Assembly: GCA_039720395.1 (NCBI GenBank)
Contig: CM077826.1
Span: 39,436,587 to 39,500,586, forward strand
Source: Liquidambar formosana
Taxonomy: Eukaryota; Streptophyta; Magnoliopsida; Saxifragales; Altingiaceae
Direction: 5' to 3'
DNA length: 64,000 nt
The notes beneath the pieces were generated by a model. The model worked only from the letters and a program-made list of their open reading frames with translations. It was not told where the DNA came from and ran no database searches. Position 1 is the stretch's first letter; every line of letters starts with the position of its first letter. Shown here in pieces: positions 23,501-30,687 of the stretch. Made by a program: the position numbers and the translations under genes.

Positions 23501-24926
23501 CAACATATAGTCCTACTAAAATAATGTCACTTGAAATGCAAAGGAATTTAAATTTGGTTATTATGCCATAATAAAGCTAGTTTTACTTCAAGCACCTTGA
23601 AGAGCAGAATCAAGAAGAGAAGCAAATAAAGCAAAGGTCGTCTCGCCACTATCTGCCAATGTGTCGTCCTCATGCTTGCAATATTTTAATGAATAACTTC
23701 CAGCTCGACGGATTGAATCAACACCAACATCCATCTCAGAGATTCCATGACTGTCAATGGACGATCTCCTTTTAGAAGCAGATTGTATCTTTGCAGGCGT
23801 TCCTTCTGAGAGATCAGCATCAAAGCTCTCAACCTCTCGTTTGATATCTTCAAGTAAAAGAGCAGCATTAGGTCGTCTTTGGATACTCTGTCCATCATAC
23901 AAAAGCCTAGCTTCACTGAACTTTGAAACTGAATTTTCTTGATGGGGTGATATGCTTGAAGCTGAGTGCCTTTTCCTGCACATATTACATGTTTAAGTGT
24001 TCACATGAGGAAAATGCTTGAAATTCATGTTCATGTTAGAATAATTGAATTATGTCATAAATGACAACGATAAATAGATGAAAATGGTGAGAGCAAGTTT
24101 AAGATTCTGCTTTCCAGTAACCCCGGGAGGTGAATTCCCCTTGTTTGTGTAATGGGATAAACCCACATAAACCAGCATATACGAGGAAATGTAGATGAAT
24201 GAAGGAAAAGTATGCATTACTGCAATAACATAAATTAAAACTTAAGATCAAAGCCTTCTAAGGCACTAGCAATAGATGCAATCAATAGTCAAAAAATAGA
24301 TATATTTGATTTGCTTTTGTTTTGTGTGTGCGTGCACCCATGTGTGGGGAAATGTTTCAACATAAGGAGAACAAGCCAACATATCAGCGCAGGTACTCTG
24401 GCAAATTACACTACTTCAGTGAAAATAAAATACAAAAATGGCTTTCCTTTTTCTCTATCAAATCTTTACGATCCACAAATTGGTTGGGGCAGCATTGCGA
24501 TTGTGGAGCATTATCTTAACAACTGTCAGTTGAATTTTCTTATGTAAGCATCACCGTAATCAAGCTTACAAATTTACCTTCTCACAATCACCTTCATAGT
24601 GGGTTCTTATTGATTAATTCACATATTTACTAAAAGAACGAAAACCTAAAGACCGATAATACCTATCTCCTCCAAACATTAACGAAATTATGCGTATGTA
24701 TAATGACATTAAGTTTACAAACACTCGCAAAGTAAGTGCAAATCACTAACCCCACCATTATCAATCAGATTGATGTTCATTCAATATAGGCAAAATTCAA
24801 AGATGAAATCAATGGAAAAAGTAAAGAAGCGTAGATAGGTACAGACCCGTATCGGCGAAACTTCTCTCTGGTGGTGAGATCTTCGGGGTCGAAATAGCTA
24901 GGAGAAGTCTCCATATCAACCTCCAT
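4106..24926 (-). CDS. NUP107: NUP107 nuclear pore scaffold protein, 5' two thirds (15 exons, runs off left edge)
   Basis: Nup107 is a helical scaffold subunit of the Nup107-160 (Y) complex that builds the inner and outer rings of the nuclear pore; it supports mRNA export and pore assembly. The coding exons (descending) are 24847-24926, 23596-23975, 22545-22614, 16180-16295, 15705-15736, 15486-15611, 13572-13730, 13249-13341, 12998-13165, 12514-12612, 6680-6915, 6496-6553, 5306-5394, 4660-4791 and 4106-4228. They total 1961 nt, stay open, and have matching phases at all 14 junctions. The start ATG at 24926 opens with METSPSYFDPEDL, the usual plant Nup107 N-terminus; other landmarks are DSGETTFALFASLLDSALQG, EACDLCRSAGQ and SACWAMAKSWLDVQVDLEL. 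No exon for the C-terminal Nup133-binding part is seen left of 4106, so the gene continues beyond position 1. Family recognition is from memory of plant homologues, with high confidence. The oddities are very large introns and one GC-AG intron. Confidence 0.95.
4660..4791 (-). CDS. NUP107: NUP107 exon 14
   Basis: RPHGDPQMIRFGAHLVLVLR and a helical run ending GDLILN. The acceptor is CTGTCAG and the donor AT|GTAAGT matches the plant consensus. Confidence 0.94.
5306..5394 (-). CDS. NUP107: NUP107 exon 13
   Basis: MNLMLGDIPHLLDLVWSWIS and SEDDQNVF, with acceptor TGGACAG and donor AG|GTAAAG. Confidence 0.94.
6496..6553 (-). CDS. NUP107: NUP107 exon 12 (followed by a GC donor)
   Basis: 58 nt encoding DTVHEAVTRGCKEQQRQIE. 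The acceptor is ATTTTAG. The donor reads GAG|GCAAGA: no GT lies nearby, and the next exon joins in frame, so this is a GC-AG intron. Confidence 0.9.
6604..6648. repeat. 45-nt poly(A) (poly(U) in the NUP107 transcript)
   Basis: An unbroken A run within the 126-nt intron 11. In the transcript it becomes a U tract starting 31 nt after the donor and ending 50 nt before the acceptor. Its length is likely to vary between alleles and assemblies. Confidence 0.95.
6680..6915 (-). CDS. NUP107: NUP107 exon 11
   Basis: 78 codons plus two bases: SACWAMAKSWLDVQVDLEL through WPLQVLNQQPRHISALLQKL. The acceptor is TTTTTGCAG and the donor TG|GTATGG. The split codon joined to exon 12 gives Cys where I recall Gly in relatives. 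Confidence 0.94.
7410..7966 (+). mobile_element. Possible decayed solo-LTR remnant in intron 10
   Basis: This block resembles the 3' half of a plant LTR. It contains the phrase around 7697-7716 with GAGCTGTGTAGCTCACCC, an AT-rich stretch with several possible polyadenylation signals, and an end at GGTTGTTACA (7957-7966). I found no matching 5' end or target duplication, so the assignment is tentative. The segment just after its end is repeated 65 bp further on. Confidence 0.35.
8503..9149 (+). mobile_element. hAT-type MITE copy 1 (647 bp) with 8-bp TSD
   Basis: The terminal inverted repeats are CATGGACTAAAATATC and its imperfect complement ending TTAAGTCCTTG. A perfect 8-bp duplication, TGTCCATT, flanks it at 8495-8502 and 9150-9157. 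The interior is made of degenerate ATATATCGA-like words and codes for nothing. An 8-bp TSD with CAAGGAC-like ends fits the hAT superfamily. It interrupts the LINE RT region. Confidence 0.88.
9515..10161 (-). mobile_element. hAT-type MITE copy 2 (647 bp), inverted relative to copy 1
   Basis: It begins CAAGGACTTAAAT and ends ATTTTAGTCCATG, the reverse complement arrangement of copy 1, and has exactly the same length. The target duplication is CTTCTTTG (9507-9514) against TTTCTTTG (10162-10169), 7 of 8 matching. Like copy 1 it lies in the same LINE, 365 bp further on. Confidence 0.87.
10585..11495. mobile_element. Unclassified insertion inside the LINE
   Basis: The LINE reads into 10580 and resumes near 11500, although relatives need only about 150 bp between these points; roughly 0.8 kb is extra. 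The insert is less AT-rich than its surroundings, has CCAAGCTTGG-type palindromic words near 11247-11275, and no recognisable protein. I could not define terminal repeats or a target duplication. Confidence 0.4.
12514..12612 (-). CDS. NUP107: NUP107 exon 10
   Basis: 33 codons, RIAEEDCGKYETAVYAAQCS to LPICTDWE, with acceptor GTGAAG and donor GAG|GTATTT. A 5.6-kb intron carrying an L1 element and two MITEs follows. Confidence 0.92.
12998..13165 (-). CDS. NUP107: NUP107 exon 9
   Basis: 56 codons containing PWRAATLCPFGGLDQFPS and SGIGHQWRLWKWASYCASE, among the most conserved Nup107 segments. The acceptor is TTGAACAG and the donor GAG|GTAGGG. The intron between exons 8 and 9 is only 83 nt. Confidence 0.95.
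13249..13341 (-). CDS. NUP107: NUP107 exon 8
   Basis: 31 codons, KQDESLLEDLWTLLRAGRME then EACDLCRSAGQ. Two acceptors are possible (after CCAACAG or six bases later); the first is chosen because it yields the family's KKQDES junction. The donor is CAG|GTGGGC. Confidence 0.92.
13370..13402. repeat. (AT)n microsatellite in intron 7
   Basis: Interrupted AT dinucleotide run between NUP107 exons 7 and 8, about 30 nt upstream (in the sense strand) of the exon 8 acceptor. Confidence 0.9.
13572..13730 (-). CDS. NUP107: NUP107 exon 7
   Basis: 53 codons, VRGSHLGTYLPSSGVWRYTQ onwards to the conserved HLDFDAPTREHAQQLLDDK. The acceptor is TTCTGCAG and the donor AAA|GTATCT. Confidence 0.94.
13893..14640 (-). 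mobile_element. L1 LINE 3'-end fragment, with internal tandem duplication
   Basis: On the minus strand it reads the C-terminal LINE region (CKKDSESTDHLFLHCEVASL, then GLGRSKRAKVYWRCVVFS) and its 3' UTR, stopping near 13893. It is 5'-truncated and in NUP107 intron 6. A segment of about 83 bp (about 14230-14312) is repeated in tandem at about 14313-14396, which duplicates part of the coding remnant. Confidence 0.8.
15386..15416. repeat. 31-nt uninterrupted G tract
   Basis: A G homopolymer on the plus strand, preceded by GA-rich sequence. It lies in intron 6, 70 nt past the exon 6 donor, so it is C in the NUP107 pre-mRNA. Such a tract can form G-quadruplex DNA and is hard to sequence accurately. 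Confidence 0.9.
15486..15611 (-). CDS. NUP107: NUP107 exon 6
   Basis: Exactly 42 codons, including SPPTSHLEACQFVATDHTAQ and LRIVQWLEGLASKALDLDNK. The acceptor is GACAG and the donor AAG|GTAAT. A 31-nt G tract lies 70 nt into the following intron. Confidence 0.94.
15705..15736 (-). CDS. NUP107: NUP107 exon 5 (32-nt micro-exon)
   Basis: A 32-nt exon reading GNEELPEDLLL between acceptor TATGCAG and donor CTG|GTGATG. It is too short for ORF callers, and its phase restores the frame between exons 4 and 6. Confidence 0.9.
16180..16295 (-). CDS. NUP107: NUP107 exon 4
   Basis: Encodes YGSNGRHRVVEDKLMRQK and EAASWSLLWFLYGK, the first strongly conserved helical block. The acceptor is TGGCAG and the donor AAAG|GTAAT. 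Confidence 0.94.
16430..16940. other. Intron 3 segment, possibly an old LTR-like insertion
   Basis: Distinct from its AT-rich surroundings. It starts near TGACGTAGCGGAAAGCG and ends near GATTCTAACA, as LTR ends might, but I see no target duplication. Minus-strand open frames here (16586-16849, hydrophobic) have no recognised family and are probably chance. Confidence 0.25.
17685..18010. repeat. Cryptic ACAT/ATGC tetranucleotide repeat tract
   Basis: About 320 bp dominated by imperfect ACAT, ATGC and ACCT words, with a short (GT)n near 17930-17945. It is in NUP107 intron 3 and is not a clean microsatellite. Confidence 0.75.
18150..18460 (+). mobile_element. Probable LINE 3' tail fragment
   Basis: Text typical of plant L1 3' ends: T-rich stretch, GGCTTTATTGGACTCCTGG, then TTATTAATAAAAAATTTTTA and an A run at about 18440-18450. 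No coding part remains, so confidence is low. Confidence 0.35.
18470..19640. other. Intron 3 DNA, pyrimidine-rich block, no gene seen
   Basis: Includes (AAT)n-like sequence near 18909-18945 and a strongly CT-rich stretch at about 19150-19430. The open frame 19086-19463 follows this composition (Ser, Pro, Leu, Phe) and is not believed to be coding. Confidence 0.5.
19650..20150. repeat. Two-level minisatellite in NUP107 intron 3
   Basis: A short unit of about 20 bp built on GTAAACTTAGCTAGRTTTTT recurs more than ten times. It is embedded in a longer period, about 150-178 bp, marked by AATCCAGTGTTATACTTC followed by CTT repeats near 19770, 19948 and, diverged, 20105. A (CTT)n run occupies about 20118-20149. 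The structure is that of a higher-order tandem repeat. Confidence 0.85.
20655..21160 (-). mobile_element. L1 LINE 3'-end fragment
   Basis: The minus strand shows WCIICRREFESTGNLFLHCE followed by MASYLWQRLFQLVEL, the same C-terminal LINE region as the copies at 11500 and 14400, then a 3' UTR that ends at about 20655 beside an AT-rich stretch. It is 5'-truncated and lies in intron 3. Confidence 0.8.
21702..21917. repeat. Diverged tandem duplication of about 95-125 bp
   Basis: Two related blocks, 21702-21797 and 21826-21917, share the order TCTCTAAT, AGTTCATGA, a central variable part, and GGACTTCYATAGAA. Their origin is unknown. Confidence 0.6.
22041..22164 (+). mobile_element. tRNA-derived SINE, 5'-truncated copy
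   Basis: The 3' part matches the SINE at 38272: GTAATTGCCC, then GCGTGTGGGACGA, ACTAAATGTGCC and GGATTAATC. It ends in a long A tail at 22143-22163, and a B-box-like AGGGTTCAAA lies near its left end. It is in intron 3, 425 bp upstream (sense) of nothing coding; the nearest exon is exon 3. Confidence 0.6.
22545..22614 (-). CDS. NUP107: NUP107 exon 3
   Basis: This 70-nt exon reads MPIPDLILRFERCCRNVSES with acceptor TTGTAG and donor AG|GTATGT. It is followed by the 6.2-kb intron 3, the largest in the window. Confidence 0.92.
23596..23975 (-). CDS. NUP107: NUP107 exon 2 (disordered N-terminal region)
   Basis: The acceptor TGCAG ends at 23976 and the donor is CAAG|GTGCTT. It encodes a Ser-rich, low-complexity N-terminal segment beginning KRHSASSISPHQ and closing with TTFALFASLLDSALQG, which leads into the helical core. 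It is the longest exon in the window. Confidence 0.95.
24847..24926 (-). CDS. NUP107: NUP107 exon 1 (start exon)
   Basis: Encodes the first 26 residues plus two bases, beginning with an acidic METSPSYFDPEDL stretch and ending in FRRYG. The donor is GG|GTCTGT. The ATG at 24924-24926 was chosen because it matches the plant family start; an in-frame Met lies four codons downstream and could also serve. Confidence 0.93.
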
Positions 24927-25332
24927 ATTTGACGGCAAATGGTGGCCTAAACCCTAGACTATATGCTTAAGCGCGGGAAGTGCTACTGATTGGGGGTTTA
25001 AACCCTTCTTGAGCCAGAAGCAAATATATCGAGACTCTCAAGTCTCAAGCCCCTCATTTTCTCCTTTTTTTTCTTGGGTTTTTTTTCTCTCCCGGGTCTG
25101 ATCAGGGTGTCTCAACTCTCTAGCTCCTATTGACTCCTCGAAAACTGACCTGAAACGGGTCCCGCTTCCTCATGGAAACTTTCTCATTCGCCAATCGCCA
25201 AGTTGGGGTGGCAACGAAACGCAAAGTGCTTTCACCGTTTTAGCATCATAAAACGATGCTGCTTTCACTTGTCCGAAAAAACAAAAAATTCAATTAAGGC
25301 CTTCTTGAAAGCTTCAAAAACTGGATCAACTG
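24927..25332 (-). promoter_or_regulatory. NUP107 upstream region (5' UTR and proximal promoter, unresolved)
   Basis: The 400 bp before the NUP107 start hold a CT-rich block near 25060-25130, which is common in plant 5' leaders. I see no convincing TATA box at a definite distance, so the transcription start cannot be placed. A MITE begins at 25333. Confidence 0.4.
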
Positions 25333-25550
25333 TTAAGGACCTATTTGAAAACTTCAAAAACTAGATCAAATTAATTGTTGTCTGGTTTTAACTCACAGTT
25401 AGTTTGAAAAAATTTGTGTTTATACTTTATTTTTATAACAAAACTGAACTGTTTAATAGGAAAAATAGACTTACCAAACATTATGAAATCAAAATTAGTC
25501 AGACTTATCCTCAGTTGGCCAGATTTTTAGGTTTGCCAAACAGCCTCTTA
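25333..25550 (-). mobile_element. MITE copy (218 bp) upstream of NUP107
   Basis: It starts TTAAGGACCTATTTG and ends GGTTTGCCAAACAGCCTCTTA minus one base, an imperfect terminal inverted repeat. The related copy at 60542-60782 has the same ends in the opposite orientation. No clear target duplication was found. It lies about 400 bp from the NUP107 start codon. Confidence 0.6.
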
Positions 25551-26873
25551 TCCAAAGAAAAAAAAAAAAAAAACACGATGCCACATTCTCCATCTTCTAA
25601 CCCTCGCCTCAAACCGCACCATATTTCATAACCCTTTTTTTTTCTTTTTTTTTTTCAGTGAATCTTTGCATCTTGCTTTTAATTCATCACCTTTGCATCT
25701 CATTTTTAATTTTGTTTTGTCCCGTGTCTTAAAGGGTACATAATGATTTGATTCAAACCGGAACATTATAAAATCAATCAACTTGTTTCGGTTTTGATTT
25801 AATTTTTTTCTCATTCAGTTTGGTCCTAGTTCTAATTTAAAAAACCAAATTAGTTTGTAGGTTAGTACAAAAAAAACGAAATGTAATATATTAAAATCTA
25901 ATTTTTCCCTATATAGGATCACCATGAAGTGCCTTAATCCTTTGAGAAGGGGCAACGCCTGCTCAGAATTAAGAGAGGTTCGAAATGCAATTTCTTCCAT
26001 GCGCCCCCTAATCCTTTGAGAAAAGACATTGCCTGTTGGCTTCCTTCTTCGACCAAAACTTTTTCCACAAAGTCTGTTTGGGACTCCATCCTTGGAAGGC
26101 TCATTGAAGTCGACTGGCCCCTTGACGTTTCAGGACGTAACCGGTATTTATAAAATCAATTTCAGCATAAGGGTGACTAATATCCCATGCATCAGGGTGC
26201 ACCATACACTCCCTATGTGCATGTGCGTTGGGGCATGTGCTAGGGTTATCTCGTGCTGCAAATATTTTTAAAAATAATAGAAAAATCATAGGATCATGTC
26301 TATACAGTTGCATATCATTATATTTTCAGTAAAGTCAATTTCTAAAAATAGGTATTTTTTGTTCATTTTCACACAAGTACAAGTTTTGAATAGCTCGTTT
26401 GCGCTCTACCAAGCTCTGTTTGAGACACAGTTTGAATCGTTGCACTCCGTTTAAAGCGATTTACATATGGTTCGTTTTTATAAAATTTCATGAAAAGCAA
26501 ATTTTTATAACTGTTTGAGTCAAAAGACTATTTTATCATAGTCTTGAAAATAGCGTGAACGACCTCAAATTCAAGCACCATTTGAACCGTTGTGACCCTT
26601 GTGATAAACTAAACTCATCAAGGTGATTCATGGACAGATCTATAAGAAATTTATTTTTAAACCCCATAAAGGCTCGATCACAATGACCATTTTGCCTTGG
26701 ATCTACTTTTCGGCTTAAATGCATGGATAATCACTTGCTATTTTGGTTACATCCATGTTTATATATGGGTTTTATGTTGGAATGTTACACATGCATGCAT
26801 TGAATTGTCATATCATGATCATGAGCATGTTGATATATTGTATTGTGGGACATAAGGTCCGTTTGTGGAGTGG
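25551..26873. other. Intergenic DNA, probably part of an old LTR-like repeat
   Basis: No gene found. Together with 36597-36905 it forms one continuous sequence once the copia element is removed, and the right part ends GGGGCGTTACA like an LTR terminus. I could not find the left end. Confidence 0.4.
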
Positions 26874-26878
26874 GTAGC

Positions 26879-28321
26879 TGTTGTCCCAAATATATAACCC
26901 TAGAGGGGGGGTGAATAGGGTTATTGGCCAAATTAAAAGTTAATTGCAAACTTAGAGATCAGATTATTACAAGTAAAGATAAATACAAGAACAAGCAATA
27001 ATAAAGAGATTAAGAGTAAGAGAATGCAAACGATGTTAACGAGGTTTGGCCTTCCCGCCTACGTCCTCACCTCAAGAGCTCGCTTGAGGATTCACCAATC
27101 CACTATCACTCTCCTTCAAGGTGGAGCAGCAAACTTTTACAACTCCAAGTGTTCTTCACCAACACTTGTTCAAGACATACTCTTGAAGTGCTTACAAATG
27201 GGGTTTCTCTCAACCCTTGAATATAAGATGATTTGAGTATGTTTTTGTGGTCAAGAAACTCTCTGTAAAAAGTGGATACACAAAAATTAAAAGCTCACTC
27301 AACTATTGATTGTATCTCAATAAATGCTCACAAGTGAAATTAGGGCTTGTAAATGAATGATTTTGTTTGAAGCTCAATGAATGCCAATAAATGAGTTTAA
27401 CTCATGTATTCATAGCCCAAGGGGTCCAAGTGACCGTTCTGTAGCAATAAATGCCGGGAAAGATGGTTTGGTGGGCATTTAATGCCCAAAAGACCGTTTG
27501 AAAAACTAGCCGTTATTGGTCAGTCTCGAGGGATTTAGACGTCTGAAATCGATTTAAGACGTCTGATTCTATTTAAGACGTCTTAATTAGGCGTCTTAAA
27601 AACCAGAGGACTGATTTCTATAAAGGTTTTTCAAGGTCACTATTCACGAGGATTCAGACGTCTTAAACATGTTTCAGACGTCTTAAACCTCTTTAAGACG
27701 TCTTATTCTCACGTCTTAAAAAACCAGAGAGGATGCAATTTGAGGTCTGTTCATTTCAGACGTCTTAAACCATTTTCAGACGTCTTATAGAGACATCTTA
27801 AAAAACCAGAGAGGATGTATTTTAGGACTTTATACCTCAGACATCTTAAACCTATTTCAGACGTCTTAAACCTAATTCAGACGTCTTAAACGAATTTGCA
27901 GACGTCTTAATCAGTGTTTCAGACGTCTTAAATAACTTTAAGACGTCTTAAAGCTCTGCATTAGGAATTATTATAAAGAGCTTAAGACCTGATTTTCAAG
28001 GGTTTATTTCCTTGAGTTAAGAGACTCTAAATATGATCAACTGGGTTCATTTTAGATATTACCAAGATAGTGCATGAACCTAAAGCCCTTAAATCACAAA
28101 TGACCATTAAGTTGGATCAATCTTACATAAAACCCTATATGTCTTCACTTGATCTTCTTTTTGGCTTTATTATCAATCCTTTTTTATGTCCATCATGTGT
28201 CATGCCTATGTGGCTTGGTATTGACCTGCCTTCAAGCTTAATTTGAAATAATTAGTACTTAAGACCGTCTTATGCATTGTTATCATCAAAATCAATGGTA
28301 ATGAAACCATTTGGGCCAACA
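26879..28321 (-). repeat. Copia A 3' LTR (1443 bp)
   Basis: Ends TGTTG and CAACA form a 5-bp perfect inverted repeat. It holds 13 exact GACGTC palindromes between 27538 and 27947. It retains a TATA-like word near 27400-27410 on the minus strand. It is the intact counterpart of the shortened 5' LTR. Confidence 0.93.
27538..27950. promoter_or_regulatory. GACGTC palindrome array in the LTR
   Basis: Thirteen exact GACGTC sites, most inside a CAGACGTCTTAA or AAGACGTCTT context, spaced often by about 20 bp, plus one- or two-base variants (GGCGTCTT, ACATCTT). AAGACGTCTT is a perfect 10-bp palindrome. GACGTC is the C-box core recognised by plant bZIP factors; a regulatory role here is inference. Confidence 0.75.
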
Positions 28322-28336
28322 ATCTCCCCCTTTTTT
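28322..28336 (-). other. Polypurine tract next to the copia A 3' LTR
   Basis: On the minus strand AAAAAAGGGGGAGAT directly precedes the LTR start TGTTGG. It would prime plus-strand DNA synthesis. Confidence 0.9.
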
Positions 28337-28605
28337 ATGATAACAATCCATAGATGTCTTTTGGGAGGAAATAAATCAATGTAAATGGCATACATGGCAT
28401 GTTTATCATATAACTCCTGCTATCAAAGTGCATAAAATAATGATAAACAAATAAATTCTCATTTATGGAATTTCAATATAAACTGAATAAACTGATATTT
28501 CATTTCATAAGAAGAAATGTGTACAATAGTTAAAGTTCGTCAAAACAAAAAAAATTAATTCCCATAGCCCATGTACACCCAAAACAAATCCCAAAACATC
28601 AAAAA

Positions 28606-28620
28606 TTCTCCCCCTTTGGC
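28606..28620 (-). other. Second, upstream polypurine tract of copia A
   Basis: On the minus strand CAAAGGGGGAGAA lies about 270 bp upstream of the first tract, just past the extra ORF. Multiple polypurine tracts in this place are typical of Sireviruses. Confidence 0.8.
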
Positions 28621-28659
28621 AACATCAAAAAGAATCAAGAGGGAGGAGACAGATGCTGT

Positions 28660-30156
28660 AGCTACTGGGTCAGATGTGCTTGAGAAGTCTTCACATCCTT
28701 AAGTTCTCCAGCCATCTCATCGAGTCGATCATGCATGCCTTCCATCTTGCAATGCACATTTTGTTTCAAATCGGTCATTTAGTGGGAAAGAGAGAGGAAA
28801 AGATCACGGATGGAGGTAGAAGCTGAGGAAGAGGGAATATGAGAAGAAAAGTAAGGAGTGGGGGAGAGGGATGGAGGAGAAGCAGCCTCATCAGTAGGAT
28901 AAAAAAGAAGGGGATCAAAGTTGGCAAGGGTGGGATCAGTGGTGGGAGGTGGAGCAGCTAAGGAGGAGGGTCGAGAGGAGGAGGAAGGGGTTATACCAGT
29001 GGGTTTTGGAACCCAAACATTATCCCTACACTCATAGCCCATAAGGCTGAGCATATAGGTGCCAATCTTGTCCTTGTGGGACGTGATTTTAGTGATGGTA
29101 GCATAGGTGAGAGGGACTTTGAAATGTTGAAAAATGAGAGATAGGGCAACACTATACGGAAGGGGGCTTTTGGCATGTTTGTGGGATGAGTGCATGTGAT
29201 ATATCATAAGGTGGCCGAGGTCAATGGGGCTGCCAGAGAGAATGCACCATAATAAGCAGACATCAGTGTATGAGACATGATCCCGACTGCCACTACGAGG
29301 TAAGATGTTGTTGGAAATGATTTTATAGATGAGGTTGCTTTCGAGGGTGAGTTTGTTGATAGGCAATTTGGAGTCAGTGGTGATGGATGGATCATTACTG
29401 ATGAGTTTGAGGGCGTCAAGTTAGTTAAAACCTTTGACACGAGGCCATTGGTTTTTGTCTTGAATCGCCACCCTACCCAAAGGAACAGAAAAGATCTGGT
29501 TAAGAATTGTGGAGTTAAGTGAGATTGAGGTGGCATGAACAAGTGATGTCTCTGTGCCTATTTTGGCCATATCAAAATTGGCATAAAAGAGTTGAACAAG
29601 ATTTGAATATTCCGGAAGAGAAAAAGAAATAAAGTCATAGAGACCAATAGCTTGGAGAAGAGAGATGATTCGGGGAAAGTATTTGGATAGAAAGTTGGGT
29701 TTGATTACTTTAGGATAGATAAGCTTACGATCCATGAATTTGGAGAGATAAAGGCTACGAATAGCATCGGAACGATACAACATGGCATCGACAAGCAAGT
29801 GGAGGCTAATTGGGAGAGTTTGTTGTCTCCAGAGGGACTAGCAGCTCAGTCTCATCTGGCTCGTTGCCGGAATCATAGTCAGGGTGCCCTGGCGGAACAC
29901 GAGACGGCGGCAGCGGCAGTGGATATGGCAATACCGGCGGTGGAGGTTGAGTGGAGCGCGGTGGTTTGGGAGCCTGAGGGATTCGTGTCCCCTTTCCTTT
30001 TCCTTTAGATGTGCCAACGGCGGAGTGTTTGACTCGCGAGGATCCTGTACCGGTGGTGGAGGGTGGCTGTTGCTCTGATGGTGGTGGAGGAAGAGGGTCA
30101 CCATTGCGATCTCTCTTTGTTCCTTTCGGTGGAACTACCTTCTTCATATTCACCAT
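28660..30156 (-). pseudogene. Copia A extra ORF in env position (plant transposon-protein-like domain, coiled coil end)
   Basis: Starts at ATG 30156 with a Lys/Pro-rich basic head (MVNMKKVVPPKGTK, many PPPP runs). After a frame change near 29805 comes a globular domain (29798-29424, RSLYLSKFMDRKLI and LVQLFYANFDM). It continues past an in-frame TAA at 29421-29423 to YTDVCLLWCILSGSPIDLGH, then a Ser/Pro-rich stretch. Beyond a TAA at 28779-28781 the same frame continues into a heptad-like helix (MTDLKQNVHCKMEGMHDRLD). The middle resembles the domain annotated as putative plant transposon protein (PF20167, by recollection of motif style). It occupies the site of the env-like gene in Sireviruses, but I see no signal peptide or membrane segment, so an envelope role is unproven. 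Confidence 0.72.
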
Positions 30157-30336
30157 GAGTGCGGAAAGTGAGATGAGGGCAAGAGAGATGGTTAAGATTT
30201 ATGAATCGTGGTTGAAAGAGAGAGAAATGGAGGTGAGATTATTAGGTTAAAGAGAAGATGGAACAGAGAGGAGACGAAGAGCCCGCGAAAAGGACTGAAA
30301 TTTGTTTGAAAAAAAATTAGGACTTTGAACAGTATA

Positions 30337-30655
30337 AGAACTGTACCAGATTCAGACGTCTGAATCTGATTCAGATGTCTAAATCCACGGGATTGAAAAA
30401 TCAGCCCGATGATTTCAGATGTTACAATCTGTTTCAGAATCTGATTCAGACGTCTAAATCCACGGGATTGAAAAATCAGTCCGATGATTTCAGATGTGAC
30501 AATCTGTTTCAGACGTCTAAAACAGGCGTCTGAAAAATCCAAAGAGCCATAAATTAGATCAAATGCTGTTATGATTTTAAGATGTCTGAGGGAGTTTTAA
30601 GACGTTTGAAAAATCTTTAAGACGTCTGAAATGGAAATAAGACGTCTTAAACATC
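30337..30655. repeat. Spacer between pol and extra ORF with GACGTC motifs and a 75-bp tandem repeat
   Basis: Five exact GACGTC sites plus variants, in the same CAGACGTCT context as in the LTR. A 75-bp unit beginning AAATCCACGG is repeated at 30381-30455 and from 30456. The region sits upstream of the extra ORF, where an internal promoter would be expected. The open frame 30192-30542 merely reads through this repeat. Confidence 0.8.
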
Positions 30656-30687
30656 CTGAAACAAAATTTTTGAAAAATTTTCAAATA

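Noticed and set aside
26101..26313. Minus-strand open frame left of copia A
   Set aside because: It lies in a probable old LTR-like repeat and has no domain.
27538..27950. Regularly spaced short repeats that could suggest a CRISPR-like array
   Set aside because: The unit is a 10-12 bp palindrome with irregular short spacing inside an LTR of a plant retrotransposon; no cas genes and the wrong kind of genome.
29799..30250. Plus-strand Gly/Arg-rich open frames
   Set aside because: They mirror the Pro-rich head of the minus-strand extra ORF.
30192..30542. Open frame with internal repeated peptide (IVTSEIIGLIFQSRGFR)
   Set aside because: The repeat is the 75-bp tandem duplication of the non-coding spacer read in one frame.
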